From positions 1,038-22,563 of the forward strand of contig DBKS01000021.1 in the NCBI GenBank assembly GCA_002298605.1: a DNA stretch of 21,526 nt. The letters are read 5' to 3'. The stretch is from Bifidobacterium sp. UBA744 (GTDB lineage: Bacteria > Actinomycetota > Actinomycetes > Actinomycetales > Bifidobacteriaceae). The notes beneath the pieces were generated by a model, which searched no databases, was not told where the DNA came from, and saw nothing but the letters and a program-made list of their open reading frames with translations. A program made the position numbers and the translations under genes. Below are positions 1 to 7,514 of the stretch, piece after piece. The number at the start of each line of letters is the position of its first letter. The stretch's first letter is position 1.

Positions 1-562
1 TGCACTGGATGTTGTACTCGCCGTACTCGGAGCAGATGTTGCGGGTGAGCATCTTCAGGCCGCCCTTGGCCGCCGCATAGGCCGACACGGTTTCGCGGCC
101 GAGTTCGCTCATCATGGAGCAGATGTTGATGATCTTGCCATGGCCCTTCTTGATCATGCCCGGAATGACGGCCTTCGAGACGATGAAGGGGCCGTTCAGG
201 TCGATGTCGATGACCTGGCGGAAGTCCTTGGCGCTCATTTCGATCATCGGGATGCGCTTGATGATGCCGGCGTTGTTGACCAGAATGTCCGGAGTGGTGC
301 CGAAATCCCGTTCGATGTCGGCGACGAGCTGGTTGACGGCATCCTCGTCGGTGACGTCGGCCACATAGCCCTTGGCTTCGATGCCGGCCTCCTTGTAGGA
401 TGCCAGGCCACGCTCGACGGCGGCTTCGTTGATGTCGTTGAACGCGATCCTCGCACCGGCCGCGGCGAAGGCGGAGGCGATGCCGAAACCGATGCCGTAG
501 GAGGCTCCGGTCACCAGCGCGACCTTGCCCTCCAGCGAGAACTTATTCATATCGAAGGCCAT
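1..562 (-). CDS. Short-chain dehydrogenase, gluconate 5-dehydrogenase / DhuD / KduD type (3' end outside window)
   Basis: Partial gene: 187 codons from the start are visible and the C-terminus lies beyond the left edge. It is an NAD(P)-dependent SDR of the classical type. The cofactor loop TGASYGIG is at residues 18-25, NNAG at about 96-99, and the catalytic Ser149, Tyr162 and Lys166 lie within SMMSELGRETVSAYAAAKGG. That last stretch is typical of enzymes annotated gluconate 5-dehydrogenase, a group that includes streptococcal DhuD, which reduces 2,5-diketo-3-deoxygluconate to 2-keto-3-deoxygluconate after unsaturated glycosaminoglycan cleavage. Because it lies just downstream of a GH88/105 hydrolase, a DhuD/KduD-like role is favoured (inference); gluconate/5-ketogluconate chemistry is the alternative. 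The start at 562 has the ribosome site AAAGGGAG 7 nt upstream. It appears to have its own promoter (602-630). Confidence 0.85.
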   Translation of the reverse strand, partial: MAFDMNKFSLEGKVALVTGASYGIGFGIASAFAAAGARIAFNDINEAAVERGLASYKEAGIEAKGYVADVTDEDAVNQLVADIERDFGTTPDILVNNAGIIKRIPMIEMSAKDFRQVIDIDLNGPFIVSKAVIPGMIKKGHGKIINICSMMSELGRETVSAYAAAKGGLKMLTRNICSEYGEYNIQC

Positions 563-601
563 AGTGGACTCCCTTTCGTGATTGTCGTCAATGACGTTTC
601 C

Positions 602-630
602 ATTCAATCTTCAGTTACGTGCCGAGTCAA
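602..630 (-). promoter_or_regulatory. Sigma-70-type promoter for the SDR gene at 1-562
   Basis: On the minus strand the -35 box TTGACT (complement of 625-630) and the -10 box TTGAAT (complement of 602-607) are separated by exactly 17 bp and end about 40 nt before the start codon. The match is 5/6 and 4/6 to consensus. It indicates that the SDR can be transcribed apart from the upstream hydrolase. An AT-rich stretch with two AACAA repeats sits just upstream (about 635-655) and could hold a regulator site, but this is not clear. Confidence 0.55.
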
Positions 631-659
631 TTTTGTTGCACACCGTTGTTTTCGGGCAT

Positions 660-679
660 GGCCGGACGCGGCTCCGGCC
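660..679 (-). terminator. GC-rich hairpin after the GH88/105 gene, no U-tract
   Basis: GGCCGGA (660-666) and TCCGGCC (673-679) form a perfect 7-bp stem with a 6-nt loop, starting 10 nt past the hydrolase stop codon. No T-run follows on the minus strand, so it is either a U-less terminator or an mRNA 3'-end stabiliser. Confidence 0.4.
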
Positions 680-688
680 CACGGACCG

Positions 689-1798
689 CTAGCAATACGA
701 TACCAGCAGTTCGGTAAAGGCGAGCACCGTCAGCGACTGCCCATAGGGCATCGGCGTGATGTCGATGGTGCGGTAGTAGTCCCAGTCGTCGCCGATGCCG
801 GTGCCGACAGACACCCGCTCCACCTCGCCCTTGTCATTGATCTGCCCGATCAGCCCCTCGACCGCCTTGTACGCGACGGGCAGGTAGGCGGCATCGAGGA
901 AACGCTCGTGCACGGCCTTGAGTATGCCATAGGCAAAGCCGGCGGTGGCGGAGGATTCCAGATATGAGTTCGGGTCGTCGACCAGCGTGTGCCACAGACC
1001 GGTGACGGGATCCTGCAACGTGGACAATGTCTCGACCTGCTCGCGCAGCACCTCGACCAGCCAACGGCGAACGGCGTCATGCTCGTCAAGGCCGAGCAGC
1101 GACAGCACCTCGGGGATCGCGATGGTCGCCCAGCAGTTGCCGCGGCCCCAGTGGGCTGCGGAGAAGTTGTTGCGGTCATCGAAGCTCCAGCCGTGGAACC
1201 ACAGGCCGTTGGAGGGATCCATCAGGAATTTGGCGTGGATGAGGAACTGGTATTTCGCCTCCTCCACATATTCCGGCCTGCCCAGCACCTTGCCGATTTT
1301 GGCGAGCGCCAGCACGGTCATCACCAAGGTGTCGGCCCATAGCTGGTTGTGGTTGTTGGACGAGACGGTGACATGCTGGATGCCGGCGCCTTCGGTACGG
1401 GTCTGATCGCGGTAGATCCACGCGCCCCACTGCTTGAGATACGGCAGATAGCTCGGCTCGCCGGTGCGCTCGTAGAGGAAGGCGAGGGTGAGTATGGGGG
1501 CCACGGAATTGACGTTCTTGCCGGGCGTGCCCCTGGTCAGCGCCTGATCGAACCAGTCGGCCACGGTTTTCAGGGCCTTGGGATTGCCGGTGATCTCATA
1601 GTTCTTCCAGATGCCGTACAGCCCCACTCCCTGCGGCCAGCCCCATTCCTTCCAGGATTTGTCGTCCACGACGGTGCCGTCCGGATTCACCCACAGGCCC
1701 TTGGCGTCGGTGACTTGGATGGTGATGAGGTTGTCGATCATGCGATCGATCAGCGTGCGGATCTCGTCACGGCTGGACGGTGGTTTCAGCTCGGTCAT
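689..1798 (-). CDS. GH88/GH105-type unsaturated uronyl (rhamnogalacturonyl) hydrolase
   Basis: 369 aa with no signal peptide, so cytoplasmic. The family (YteR/YesR of GH105, UGL of GH88) removes the unsaturated 4-deoxy-uronyl group from the non-reducing end of oligosaccharides left by polysaccharide lyases, through hydration of the C4-C5 double bond. Visible signs are the (alpha/alpha)6-barrel style, WGWPQGVGLYGIW at 52-64, the motif LWADTLVM at 153-160 with the likely catalytic Asp156, and WGRGNCWATIAIPEVL from 217, which is close to the family's WxRGNGW. The length is normal for the family. The start at 1798 has AAGGAG 5 nt upstream. It is divergent from an AraC regulator and upstream of a DhuD-like SDR. 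A rhamnogalacturonan-derived substrate is favoured by the rhamnose genes nearby (inference); the sequence alone cannot separate galacturonyl from glucuronyl specificity. Confidence 0.88.
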   Translation of the reverse strand: MTELKPPSSRDEIRTLIDRMIDNLITIQVTDAKGLWVNPDGTVVDDKSWKEWGWPQGVGLYGIWKNYEITGNPKALKTVADWFDQALTRGTPGKNVNSVAPILTLAFLYERTGEPSYLPYLKQWGAWIYRDQTRTEGAGIQHVTVSSNNHNQLWADTLVMTVLALAKIGKVLGRPEYVEEAKYQFLIHAKFLMDPSNGLWFHGWSFDDRNNFSAAHWGRGNCWATIAIPEVLSLLGLDEHDAVRRWLVEVLREQVETLSTLQDPVTGLWHTLVDDPNSYLESSATAGFAYGILKAVHERFLDAAYLPVAYKAVEGLIGQINDKGEVERVSVGTGIGDDWDYYRTIDITPMPYGQSLTVLAFTELLVSYC

Positions 1799-1829
1799 CG
1801 TGCTCCTTCACATGAATACGGACAATGCG

Positions 1830-1853
1830 ATGCGGCCCGACTGTCCGCCGCAT
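1830..1853. other. Inverted repeat in the leader of the GH88/105 gene
   Basis: ATGCGGC (1830-1836) and GCCGCAT (1847-1853) form a perfect 7-bp inverted repeat with a 10-nt loop, about 30 nt upstream of the hydrolase start. It could fold in the leader RNA or be a protein site. A 10-bp palindrome, GCAACGTTGC, lies at 1861-1870. Confidence 0.3.
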
Positions 1854-1932
1854 ATGCACCGCAACGTTGCGACGCCTCCATTGTAAAAAGTCCGACGATC
1901 GCAACACGGATGCAGAACACGCAGTTTTTGTG

Positions 1933-1967
1933 AGATAATTATCTTCTGTTGTTTCCTTGGGCATCAA
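1933..1967. promoter_or_regulatory. Divergent araC / GH88-105 promoter region with a 12-bp palindrome
   Basis: AGATAATTATCT (1933-1944) is a perfect palindrome, the only AT-rich block in this intergenic region. On each strand it reads GATAAT, a good -10 box. On the minus strand TTGATG (complement of 1962-1967) lies 18 bp upstream of it, giving a plausible promoter for the hydrolase. On the plus strand the -35 is poor. Back-to-back promoters sharing one -10 palindrome would let one protein, probably the AraC regulator, control both genes. Confidence 0.45.
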
Positions 1968-1990
1968 TGACGATACGGGAGCGGAAGAAC

Positions 1991-2902
1991 ATGCCAGCAG
2001 TCAGCAAACCGGCGCGAGCCGACCATTCCATGATCAGCGATCAGTTCGAGATATACCACGTCGACAAAGACGTACAGGCCGACATGCCGCTGCACTACCA
2101 CGATTTCTACGAGATCAACTGCGTGCTCAACGGCACCGGGGTGTTCTGCCTCGACGGCGACGAATACGAAACCACCCCCGGCACGGTCACCCTGGTGAAC
2201 ATCAACGACCTGCACAACATCGTGCGGCAGTCCTCCTCGTACTACGAGCGCGCATACATCTATGTGACCAAGGCGTATCTCACCGCGCATTCCACCGCCG
2301 CCACCGATCTGACGGCGTGTTTCCGGCATTACGGCCGGCCCGTCAGCCGCGTGATCCGACTCGACCCCGCGCTGCTGAGCTCGTACATCAGTCGACTGGA
2401 CGAACCGCCCGGCGGGGAATACGGCGACGACGTGATCTACGGTCAGCGCTTTCTCGAGCTTATGATCGCGCTGAACAAGGCGGTGATGTCCGACGCCAGC
2501 GACATCACGCCGCAGAGCTCCACGATCCCCAAACTCATCGGCGACGTCATGAACTACATCGGCGGCCATCTGACCGACGACCTGTCGCTTGACGCGCTGG
2601 CCGGGCATTTCTTCATCAACAAATACTATCTGAGCCGTGAATTCAAGAAGCATATGCGCGTCAACCTGCATGAATACACGGTGACCAAGCGACTGATCCG
2701 TTCCAAGGAGCTGCTGCGCGAATACGGCAATGCCAAGCAGGTCTACCGGATGTGCGGATTCAAGTCGTACACGCATTTTCTGCGCTGCTTCAAGCGGGAA
2801 TTCCAGATGACGCCCAGGGAATTCGTCAAATCGACGATCGCCCCGGAGGTCATTCACTTCAATGACGCCCCGCTTGGGAACTCGGACGGCCTATCCCACT
2901 GA
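1991..2902 (+). CDS. AraC-family transcriptional regulator with sugar-binding cupin domain
   Basis: 303 aa from the chosen start. The N-terminus is a cupin-like arm and ligand domain with HYHDFYEINCVLNGTG, typical of AraC/RhaR-type sugar sensors. The C-terminal 100 residues carry the two helix-turn-helix units (SLDALAGHFFINKYYLSREFKK, then KQVYRMCGFKSYTHFLRCFKRE) and the final MTPREFVKS motif. The reading frame is open further upstream (TTG at 1949, ATG at 1967), but the ATG at 1991 has GGGAG and GGAAG just before it and gives the usual AraC length. It is the only plus-strand gene, divergent from the hydrolase and convergent with the mutarotase-like gene, whose 3' end it overlaps by 12 bp. 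It probably activates the hydrolase and neighbours in response to a sugar or uronate (inference). Confidence 0.9.
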   Translation: MPAVSKPARADHSMISDQFEIYHVDKDVQADMPLHYHDFYEINCVLNGTGVFCLDGDEYETTPGTVTLVNINDLHNIVRQSSSYYERAYIYVTKAYLTAHSTAATDLTACFRHYGRPVSRVIRLDPALLSSYISRLDEPPGGEYGDDVIYGQRFLELMIALNKAVMSDASDITPQSSTIPKLIGDVMNYIGGHLTDDLSLDALAGHFFINKYYLSREFKKHMRVNLHEYTVTKRLIRSKELLREYGNAKQVYRMCGFKSYTHFLRCFKREFQMTPREFVKSTIAPEVIHFNDAPLGNSDGLSH

Positions 2903-3619
2903 GACCAAGGTGTCGATGACGAGGAAGTCGCGTTCAAGCGTCCCGGGATCGAAATGATCGAAATGGGAGAACGGATCGGCGTCAAGCCAGCGCCGGATCT
3001 CCCGGGATTCACCCTCTTCGCGGCGAATGTTCACCTGCTCGCGATCGCGCGGCGTCTCGAAATAGCTGAACGCCACGTCGTCAAGCACGGAAATGAACTG
3101 GTAGCGATCCCCCACCGCCAACCCCTCGCGCGCGATGAGCTGGTGATGCACCACGTAGTCGATCACCGTATCCGGATAGAAGTGCGCGATGCGACCGCAT
3201 CGGGCGTCCGGCTGGCGACCGCGCCGGAATGAATCGACCGACGTCGGCTCGTCGAACCAGAACACCGGATGCATATATGTCCAGAAGACGTCGCCGCTGA
3301 ACTGCGGGCAGCGTTCCAACGCTCCGTCGAACCAGCCCCGCGCTTCCGGGAAGCCGGTGACGGCGGTCATGGACCGACGCGCGGGGTGCCTGGGCACGAT
3401 ATGTTCCACATACGCATACAGCTGGCGCCCATACCGGGCCAGTACGACGGTGAGCGCCAGCCCCTCGGCCTTCAGGCGTTCGGCGTCGTCCCGCAGACGG
3501 GCGGCGAGACGCATCACCTCGTCGTCGGCGACGTCGGATTTCAAAAAAGCACGGTATGACGCGCGCTCAACGGTTGCCGAAGCATTGGCCGGCGGCTCGG
3601 GCGTGGGAGTTGCGGACAT
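2891..3619 (-). CDS. Tandem mutarotase-like protein (two RhaM/DUF718-like halves)
   Basis: 242 aa, cytoplasmic. I do not recognise it as a named protein. Residues 20-125 and 140-240 appear to be two versions of one alpha/beta unit: each has a basic opening strand (RASYRAFL; CGRIAHFYP), a helix, a hydrophobic strand, an aromatic acid strand (LYAYVEHIV; AFSYFETPR), and an end with Trp and a Phe/Asp-rich strand (WTYMHPVFWFDEP; RDFLVIDTL). This layout resembles L-rhamnose mutarotase (RhaM, about 104 aa), which interconverts alpha and beta L-rhamnose. It is the last gene of an operon with a sugar dehydrogenase and a lactonase, where a mutarotase makes sense. The start at 3619 has AAGGAG 6 nt upstream; the frame runs open to 3784 but the extra part is low-complexity. 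The assignment is a guess from pattern and context. Confidence 0.72.
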   Translation of the reverse strand: MSATPTPEPPANASATVERASYRAFLKSDVADDEVMRLAARLRDDAERLKAEGLALTVVLARYGRQLYAYVEHIVPRHPARRSMTAVTGFPEARGWFDGALERCPQFSGDVFWTYMHPVFWFDEPTSVDSFRRGRQPDARCGRIAHFYPDTVIDYVVHHQLIAREGLAVGDRYQFISVLDDVAFSYFETPRDREQVNIRREEGESREIRRWLDADPFSHFDHFDPGTLERDFLVIDTLVSVG

Positions 3620-3683
3620 ATGCGGCTCCTTGCGGTCGGCCGCCGGGCCTCGTTGTCGAGCTGGCGGCGTGACGGCGAACGGG

Positions 3684-4667
3684 TCAGCCGATGGGCTGGA
3701 ACCGGTAGAACTTCCTGGCGTTGTCGACGAACAGCGCGTCCTGTTCGGCGGGACTGAGCTCCTCGGTGACGCGCGCGTACGCATGCACCAGATCCACCAA
3801 CGAAGAGTGCAGTTTGTCGACGGGAAAGTTCGAGGCGAACATCACCTTGCCGACGCCGAAGGCATCGAGCACGGTGTAGACGGCGGGTCTGAGGCTTTCG
3901 ATGGTCCAATAGTGGTCCATCGACGGCAGACCGGAGATTTTGATGGCCACATTGTCGCGCCTGCCGAGCTCATACAGCCCGTTCTTCCACAACCGCCAGC
4001 CTTCGAGATCCCGATCGGCGAGCATGCCGGCATGGTTGATGATGAACAGGGTCTCGGGATGCGCGTCTATGACCTCGACGGCGCGGGCGAATTGCGTGGG
4101 ATACAGCTGCATGTCGAAGCTCAGGCCGTACTTCCTCAACAGTCCCAGCCCACGCAGCCAGTCCGGATCATCCATGTAGGACTTGTCCACGTAACGGTAC
4201 AGCGGATGCGGGTGAATGTTGAGGTTCTGGCGGAAACCGCGCGTATTGGCGTAGGAGGATTCCTCCTCCAGCGTCGCCTCGATGGAGGGGGACGACAGAT
4301 CGCCGCCGGCGACGATCATAATGGGCAGACCGGTTTCCTCGCTCATCCGCTGTTCGAAGGCGACTTCGGCCACCGGATCGTCGGCGTTGGCCTGCACGTG
4401 CACGGCACCGACTACGGAGAAATTGGACCCTGTGAGCTCGTCGACGAGATCGTCGGCCAGATAGTCGCCGGCCTCGAACAACGGATCCCACGCGCCTTCG
4501 AAAGTGGGCGCCTTGTCCGGATTGAACCATGAGTACAGCGAGGTTTCCATCAAATGCACATGCGTGTCGATGAAGGGGCGGGATACCGCGGCCCGTTCGG
4601 CACTTTCCGGGATGATGGTGTACAGGCGGCCCCGAACCGGCTGCTGGTAGTCCTCTCCAAGCGTCAT
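3684..4667 (-). CDS. COG3618 amidohydrolase, probable L-rhamnono-1,4-lactonase
   Basis: 327 aa, TIM-barrel amidohydrolase-2 family. The metal motif FIDTHVHL is at 32-39 (His36, His38), IINHAGM at 209-215 supplies another His, and FASNFPVDKLHSS from 277 matches the C-terminal SxFP(V/G)D signature of COG3618. The family contains sugar lactonases such as L-fuconolactonase and L-rhamnonolactonase, which open the 1,4-lactone formed by the dehydrogenase. It sits directly downstream of the SDR (66-nt gap) and upstream of the mutarotase-like gene. With an L-rhamnonate dehydratase in the same window, L-rhamnonolactone is the best substrate guess (inference). The start at 4667 has AAAGGAG 5 nt upstream; an upstream in-frame ATG at 4694 lacks such a site. 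Confidence 0.82.
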   Translation of the reverse strand: MTLGEDYQQPVRGRLYTIIPESAERAAVSRPFIDTHVHLMETSLYSWFNPDKAPTFEGAWDPLFEAGDYLADDLVDELTGSNFSVVGAVHVQANADDPVAEVAFEQRMSEETGLPIMIVAGGDLSSPSIEATLEEESSYANTRGFRQNLNIHPHPLYRYVDKSYMDDPDWLRGLGLLRKYGLSFDMQLYPTQFARAVEVIDAHPETLFIINHAGMLADRDLEGWRLWKNGLYELGRRDNVAIKISGLPSMDHYWTIESLRPAVYTVLDAFGVGKVMFASNFPVDKLHSSLVDLVHAYARVTEELSPAEQDALFVDNARKFYRFQPIG

Positions 4668-4694
4668 CGCAACTCCTTTGTTCGCGGAAGGCAC

Positions 4695-4725
4695 CGGCGG
4701 CGCGTCGGCGTGCGGCGCGCCGCCG
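4695..4725 (-). other. Strong intercistronic hairpin between SDR and lactonase genes
   Basis: CGGCGGCGCG (4695-4704) and CGCGCCGCCG (4716-4725) form a perfect 10-bp stem with an 11-nt loop, 9 nt after the SDR stop and before the lactonase ribosome site. No T-run follows. It may act as a partial terminator or protect the 3' end of the SDR message, lowering expression of the two downstream genes. Confidence 0.4.
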
Positions 4726-4733
4726 CCCGTGGG

Positions 4734-5531
4734 TCACAATACGGAACGGGTGTCGTTTTCGTAATTGTTGCGCCCCTGGCCGGTAGCCGCGGTGGTGCCG
4801 CCGTCGACGGGAACGACGAGGCCCGTGAGATATTTGGCGCCGTCGGAGGCGAGGAAGAGGGCGAGATCGGCGCAGTCCTCCGGCTTGCCGGTGCGGCCGA
4901 GGGCGACGCGGTCGATATAGGGCTTGAGGCGCTCGGGGTCGGTCCAGACTTCCTTGTTGATGTCGGTTTCGATGAAGGCGGGGGCGAAGGCATTGACGCG
5001 GACGCCGTAGGCGCCGTAATCGAGGGCGACGCAGCGGACGAAGCCGTTCATGGCGTGCTTGGTGGAGTTGTAGGCGGTCTGGCCCCAATCGCCGAACAGG
5101 CCGGAGACGGAGGTGTCGACGACGATGTTGCCCTTGGACTTCTTGAGATACGGAAGGGCCTCCTTGGTCAGGTAGAACAGGCCGTCCATGTTGACGGAGA
5201 AGAGCTTGTGCCACACTTCGTCGGAGACGTGCTCGATCTCACCGCCTTCGAAGATGCCGGCGTTGGAGACGACGACGTCGATGTGGCCGAATTCGTCGGC
5301 CACGGACTTGACCAGTTCGGCGACCTGCTCATGCTTGGAGACGTCGGTGAAGTGGACATGCCCTTTCTCGTAGCCCTTGACGGTCTCCTCCAAAGGCCCC
5401 GGGCGCAACCCGACGGCCACGACGGTGGCGCCATTGTCCAGGAAGCCCCGGGTGATGGCGCGTCCGATGCCGGTGCCGCCGCCGGTGACGATGACGACCT
5501 TGCCTTCAAAGTTGTACTTGTTCGCGGTCAT
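4734..5531 (-). CDS. Short-chain dehydrogenase, probable L-rhamnose 1-dehydrogenase
   Basis: 265 aa, classical SDR. TGGGTGIG at 16-23 binds the nucleotide, SNAG is at 89-92, and the catalytic set is Asn114, Ser141, Tyr154 and Lys158 (AYNSTKHAMNG). PVDGG near the C-terminus is typical. In the phosphate-free rhamnose route such an enzyme oxidises L-rhamnose at C1 to L-rhamnono-1,4-lactone with NAD(P)+. The role is inferred from the lactonase downstream and the shared promoter module with rhmD, since SDR specificity cannot be read from sequence. The start at 5531 follows GCAGGAA at about 10 nt; the frame is open to 5624 but the promoter -10 falls at 5614-5619, so the longer form would not be made from it. 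It is the first gene of the operon 5531-2891, with a leader of about 75 nt. Confidence 0.8.
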   Translation of the reverse strand: MTANKYNFEGKVVIVTGGGTGIGRAITRGFLDNGATVVAVGLRPGPLEETVKGYEKGHVHFTDVSKHEQVAELVKSVADEFGHIDVVVSNAGIFEGGEIEHVSDEVWHKLFSVNMDGLFYLTKEALPYLKKSKGNIVVDTSVSGLFGDWGQTAYNSTKHAMNGFVRCVALDYGAYGVRVNAFAPAFIETDINKEVWTDPERLKPYIDRVALGRTGKPEDCADLALFLASDGAKYLTGLVVPVDGGTTAATGQGRNNYENDTRSVL

Positions 5532-5613
5532 GGTGATGTTGTTCCTGCCTCTCGACTGCTTTGTCTGATTCGACTGCGGGCCCGATCGATGCGAGCCAAC
5601 CGGTACATCAGAC

Positions 5614-5653
5614 AGTATAGCCAAATTTGAAACGTTATCCCGTTATATGGGAT
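5614..5653 (-). promoter_or_regulatory. Promoter module A: ATCCC-N7-GGGAT operator plus -10 box
   Basis: On the minus strand: palindrome ATCCC-N7-GGGAT (5637-5653), 4 nt, TTTCAAA, 6 nt, then the -10 box TATACT (complement of 5614-5619). There is no -35 box at the proper distance; the palindrome lies there instead, centred near -40 from the expected start of transcription, the position typical of a class II activator site. The same module with identical spacing lies before rhmD (15806-15845). The neighbouring GntR protein is the first candidate to bind it; IclR is an alternative. Confidence 0.7.
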
Positions 5654-5697
5654 CTGTACCAGCGTACCTCGAAGCCCGCCGACGAAGCCCACCCGAC

Positions 5698-6363
5698 CTA
5701 ATCCACGAAATAGCCGTCAGGGCAGACCCCGCGCAATGCGGGCAGAGACCGGCCCCAGTGACCCAAATGATCGCGCAGCAACTTGCGCAGCAAATCACCG
5801 TCGCGCTCCCTCGCGGCCTGCACCAGCAGGTGGTGCTCCCCCACCACATTCCGACCCTGATCGCCTACGGCGACGCCCAGATACCGCATGCGAACATCGT
5901 GGGAGCTGCTGGACATCGCCAGAACGCCGGCAAGGTGACGGTGCGCCACCTCGAAGAACGTGGCGTGGAAGCGTGTGTCGGCATCGAGGAACGCGCGGTA
6001 GTCCTCGCGTTCCAGACAACGCGACTGAATGGCATTGATATGGTCCAGCGTGTCGACGATAAGCTGACTGCAATTCTTCACAAAATCGTCGAGCACCGCG
6101 GTCTCAAGCGCGGTGCGCACAAAGCGCTCCTGTTCGACGCGACTCACCGAAATGGGGCTCACCTCGGTTTTGGACTGCGGATGCACAATCAGCAGCCCCT
6201 CCTGTTCAAGACGGACCACCGCCTCCCGCACGGGCGTGCGCGACCCGCCATAGGTATCGGAGAGCTTCTGCATGCTGACGGCCTCGCCGGGCTCAAGCTT
6301 GAGGAAGAGGATATCGTGCTTGATGCGCTCATAGAGCTGGTCGCTGAGCTTCGAATCAGCCAT
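5698..6363 (-). CDS. GntR-family transcriptional regulator, FadR subfamily (FCD domain)
   Basis: 221 aa. The N-terminal winged helix is at about residues 5-72 (LSDQLYERIKHDILFLKLEPGEAVSMQKL... GGSRTPVREAVVRLEQEGLL). The C-terminal FCD ligand domain follows, with FLDADTRFHATFFEVAHR and GEHHLLVQA, whose Asp and His residues form the metal/ligand site in FCD proteins. FCD regulators usually sense sugar acids or other carboxylates. It lies 166 nt upstream of the rhamnose dehydrogenase operon and 66 nt downstream of the metallopeptidase gene, with which it is probably cotranscribed. The start at 6363 follows GGAAGGTGAGG. A sugar-acid effector such as L-rhamnonate would suit it (inference). Confidence 0.9.
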   Translation of the reverse strand: MADSKLSDQLYERIKHDILFLKLEPGEAVSMQKLSDTYGGSRTPVREAVVRLEQEGLLIVHPQSKTEVSPISVSRVEQERFVRTALETAVLDDFVKNCSQLIVDTLDHINAIQSRCLEREDYRAFLDADTRFHATFFEVAHRHLAGVLAMSSSSHDVRMRYLGVAVGDQGRNVVGEHHLLVQAARERDGDLLRKLLRDHLGHWGRSLPALRGVCPDGYFVD

Positions 6364-6429
6364 ATCCTCACCTTCCTCTCACCGCATGGCCGCCGACCCG
6401 CCCCAGCACTGTACCATAAGGGGGCCGGT

Positions 6430-7347
6430 CTACTCCTGCCGCCGCACCACGGCGTCATACAACGCCCTCGACGTCGCCGGGTCATACGACCACATAAGCA
6501 CGATATCAAGCGCAAACGGACAGAACGACGACCCCACCAACGTCTGGGCGAACGCGCCGGCGCCCACCTCCCCAAGCGCTCGAACCGTGGAACGGTTCTC
6601 CTTGCCAAACACCTTCCACAAGCTGATGGTGGTGGTGCGGGTGTAGATGGTCGATTCGTTGCGGTCCTCGATCACATGGAACAGCTCATGCGCCAGCAGC
6701 AGGGTGCGCACGCGGGCCGGCGATGGCAGGACACCGGCGTTGCCGGCATCCTCGACCACCAGTCGATCATACAGTTCGGCGTACCGGTTCAGCGGGTCCG
6801 CCATCAGATCGATGCGATCCGCCTGCGCGGAACTGTCGGAACCGCCGGGCACATACTGGGCGAACAGGGCGCGCCTGCCCGACATCGGCGCGGTGTTGGA
6901 TCCCACCGCCACGCCCAGCCGTTCGGCGATGGCGCTGGGCTTGTTGGTGCCGTATTGCTCGACGACGCGGTCGGACCATTCACGCCCGCAGGAGATGGCG
7001 CCCGCAATCATCGTGTCCCCCATGCCGGGCTCGATCTTGTCGCGCAGCATGTCAGTGCTCAGGATATAGCGTCCCCACGCGAGATCGTCCACCTGACGCA
7101 ACGCGCGCATCATATCGGGCAACGTCTGGATTCGCACCGCATCGGCACCGTTCTCCGCGCCGTCCAGCGCAGCCTCCTCCCCCCGCCGTTTGTCGGTGCC
7201 GGCGATCCGATCGAAGAATTTGTCGATTGCGCCATGGAGCGCCTCACGGATCTCCTCGTCGCCTACCGTGCCGTCGAACGGCCGGTTCGCATCCGCCAGA
7301 CTGCCATTCAACCGCCTGCCGGTGCCGTCTGCCTTCAGGATTCCCAT
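6430..7347 (-). CDS. HExxH metallopeptidase with ImmA/IrrE-like layout
   Basis: 305 aa, function unknown, no signal peptide or membrane segment. LLLAHELFHVIED at 216-228 holds the zinc motif (His220, Glu221, His224), and Glu260 in ALGEVGAGAFAQTLV is well placed as third ligand. The order is PSAIAERLGVAV at about 137, a strand with LFAQY, an arginine/leucine helix carrying HExxH, then an ExxAGAFA helix. This resembles ImmA/IrrE (DUF955) peptidases, which cleave or control transcription factors. The C-terminal part has further hydrophobic residues. The start at 7347 has AAAGGAG 8 nt upstream; the longer open frame to 7494 is not protein-like. It lies directly upstream of gntR, which suggests a regulatory link (inference). 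The family call rests on motif and layout only. Confidence 0.8.
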   Translation of the reverse strand: MGILKADGTGRRLNGSLADANRPFDGTVGDEEIREALHGAIDKFFDRIAGTDKRRGEEAALDGAENGADAVRIQTLPDMMRALRQVDDLAWGRYILSTDMLRDKIEPGMGDTMIAGAISCGREWSDRVVEQYGTNKPSAIAERLGVAVGSNTAPMSGRRALFAQYVPGGSDSSAQADRIDLMADPLNRYAELYDRLVVEDAGNAGVLPSPARVRTLLLAHELFHVIEDRNESTIYTRTTTISLWKVFGKENRSTVRALGEVGAGAFAQTLVGSSFCPFALDIVLMWSYDPATSRALYDAVVRRQE

Positions 7348-7394
7348 GATCGCGCTCCTTTCGCGTTCCACGCGCAAACCCCATCGTACCCACA

Positions 7395-7407
7395 GGCAAC
7401 CGTTGCC
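7395..7407. promoter_or_regulatory. 13-bp palindrome upstream of the metallopeptidase gene
   Basis: GGCAACCGTTGCC (7395-7407) is a perfect palindrome 48-60 nt before the metallopeptidase start. It may be an operator. A related shorter palindrome, GCAACGTTGC, lies at 1861-1870 in the araC/GH leader. The match may be chance. Confidence 0.3.
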
Positions 7408-7469
7408 ATCGGACACGACGGGATGCCATATGCGACGGCGATGCGGGCATGCAGCGGACGCCGTCGCGC

Positions 7470-7505
7470 TTCCGGCGGGGCCGGATCCCGTCAACCCCGC
7501 CGGAA
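7470..7505 (-). terminator. Hairpin after the hydantoinase-family gene, no U-tract
   Basis: TTCCGGCGGGG (7470-7480) and CCCCGCCGGAA (7495-7505) form a perfect 11-bp stem with a 14-nt loop, 9 nt past the stop codon at 7515. No T-run follows on the minus strand. It is the most stable hairpin at this gene end and probably marks the end of the transcription unit. Confidence 0.55.
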
Positions 7506-7514
7506 TTTCCGACT

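Noticed and set aside
3684..5531. Reading the SDR/lactonase/mutarotase genes as an L-fucose pathway
   Set aside because: The same three families occur in L-fucose oxidation, but the dehydratase in the window matches L-rhamnonate dehydratase and shares the promoter module with this operon. It remains a fallback.
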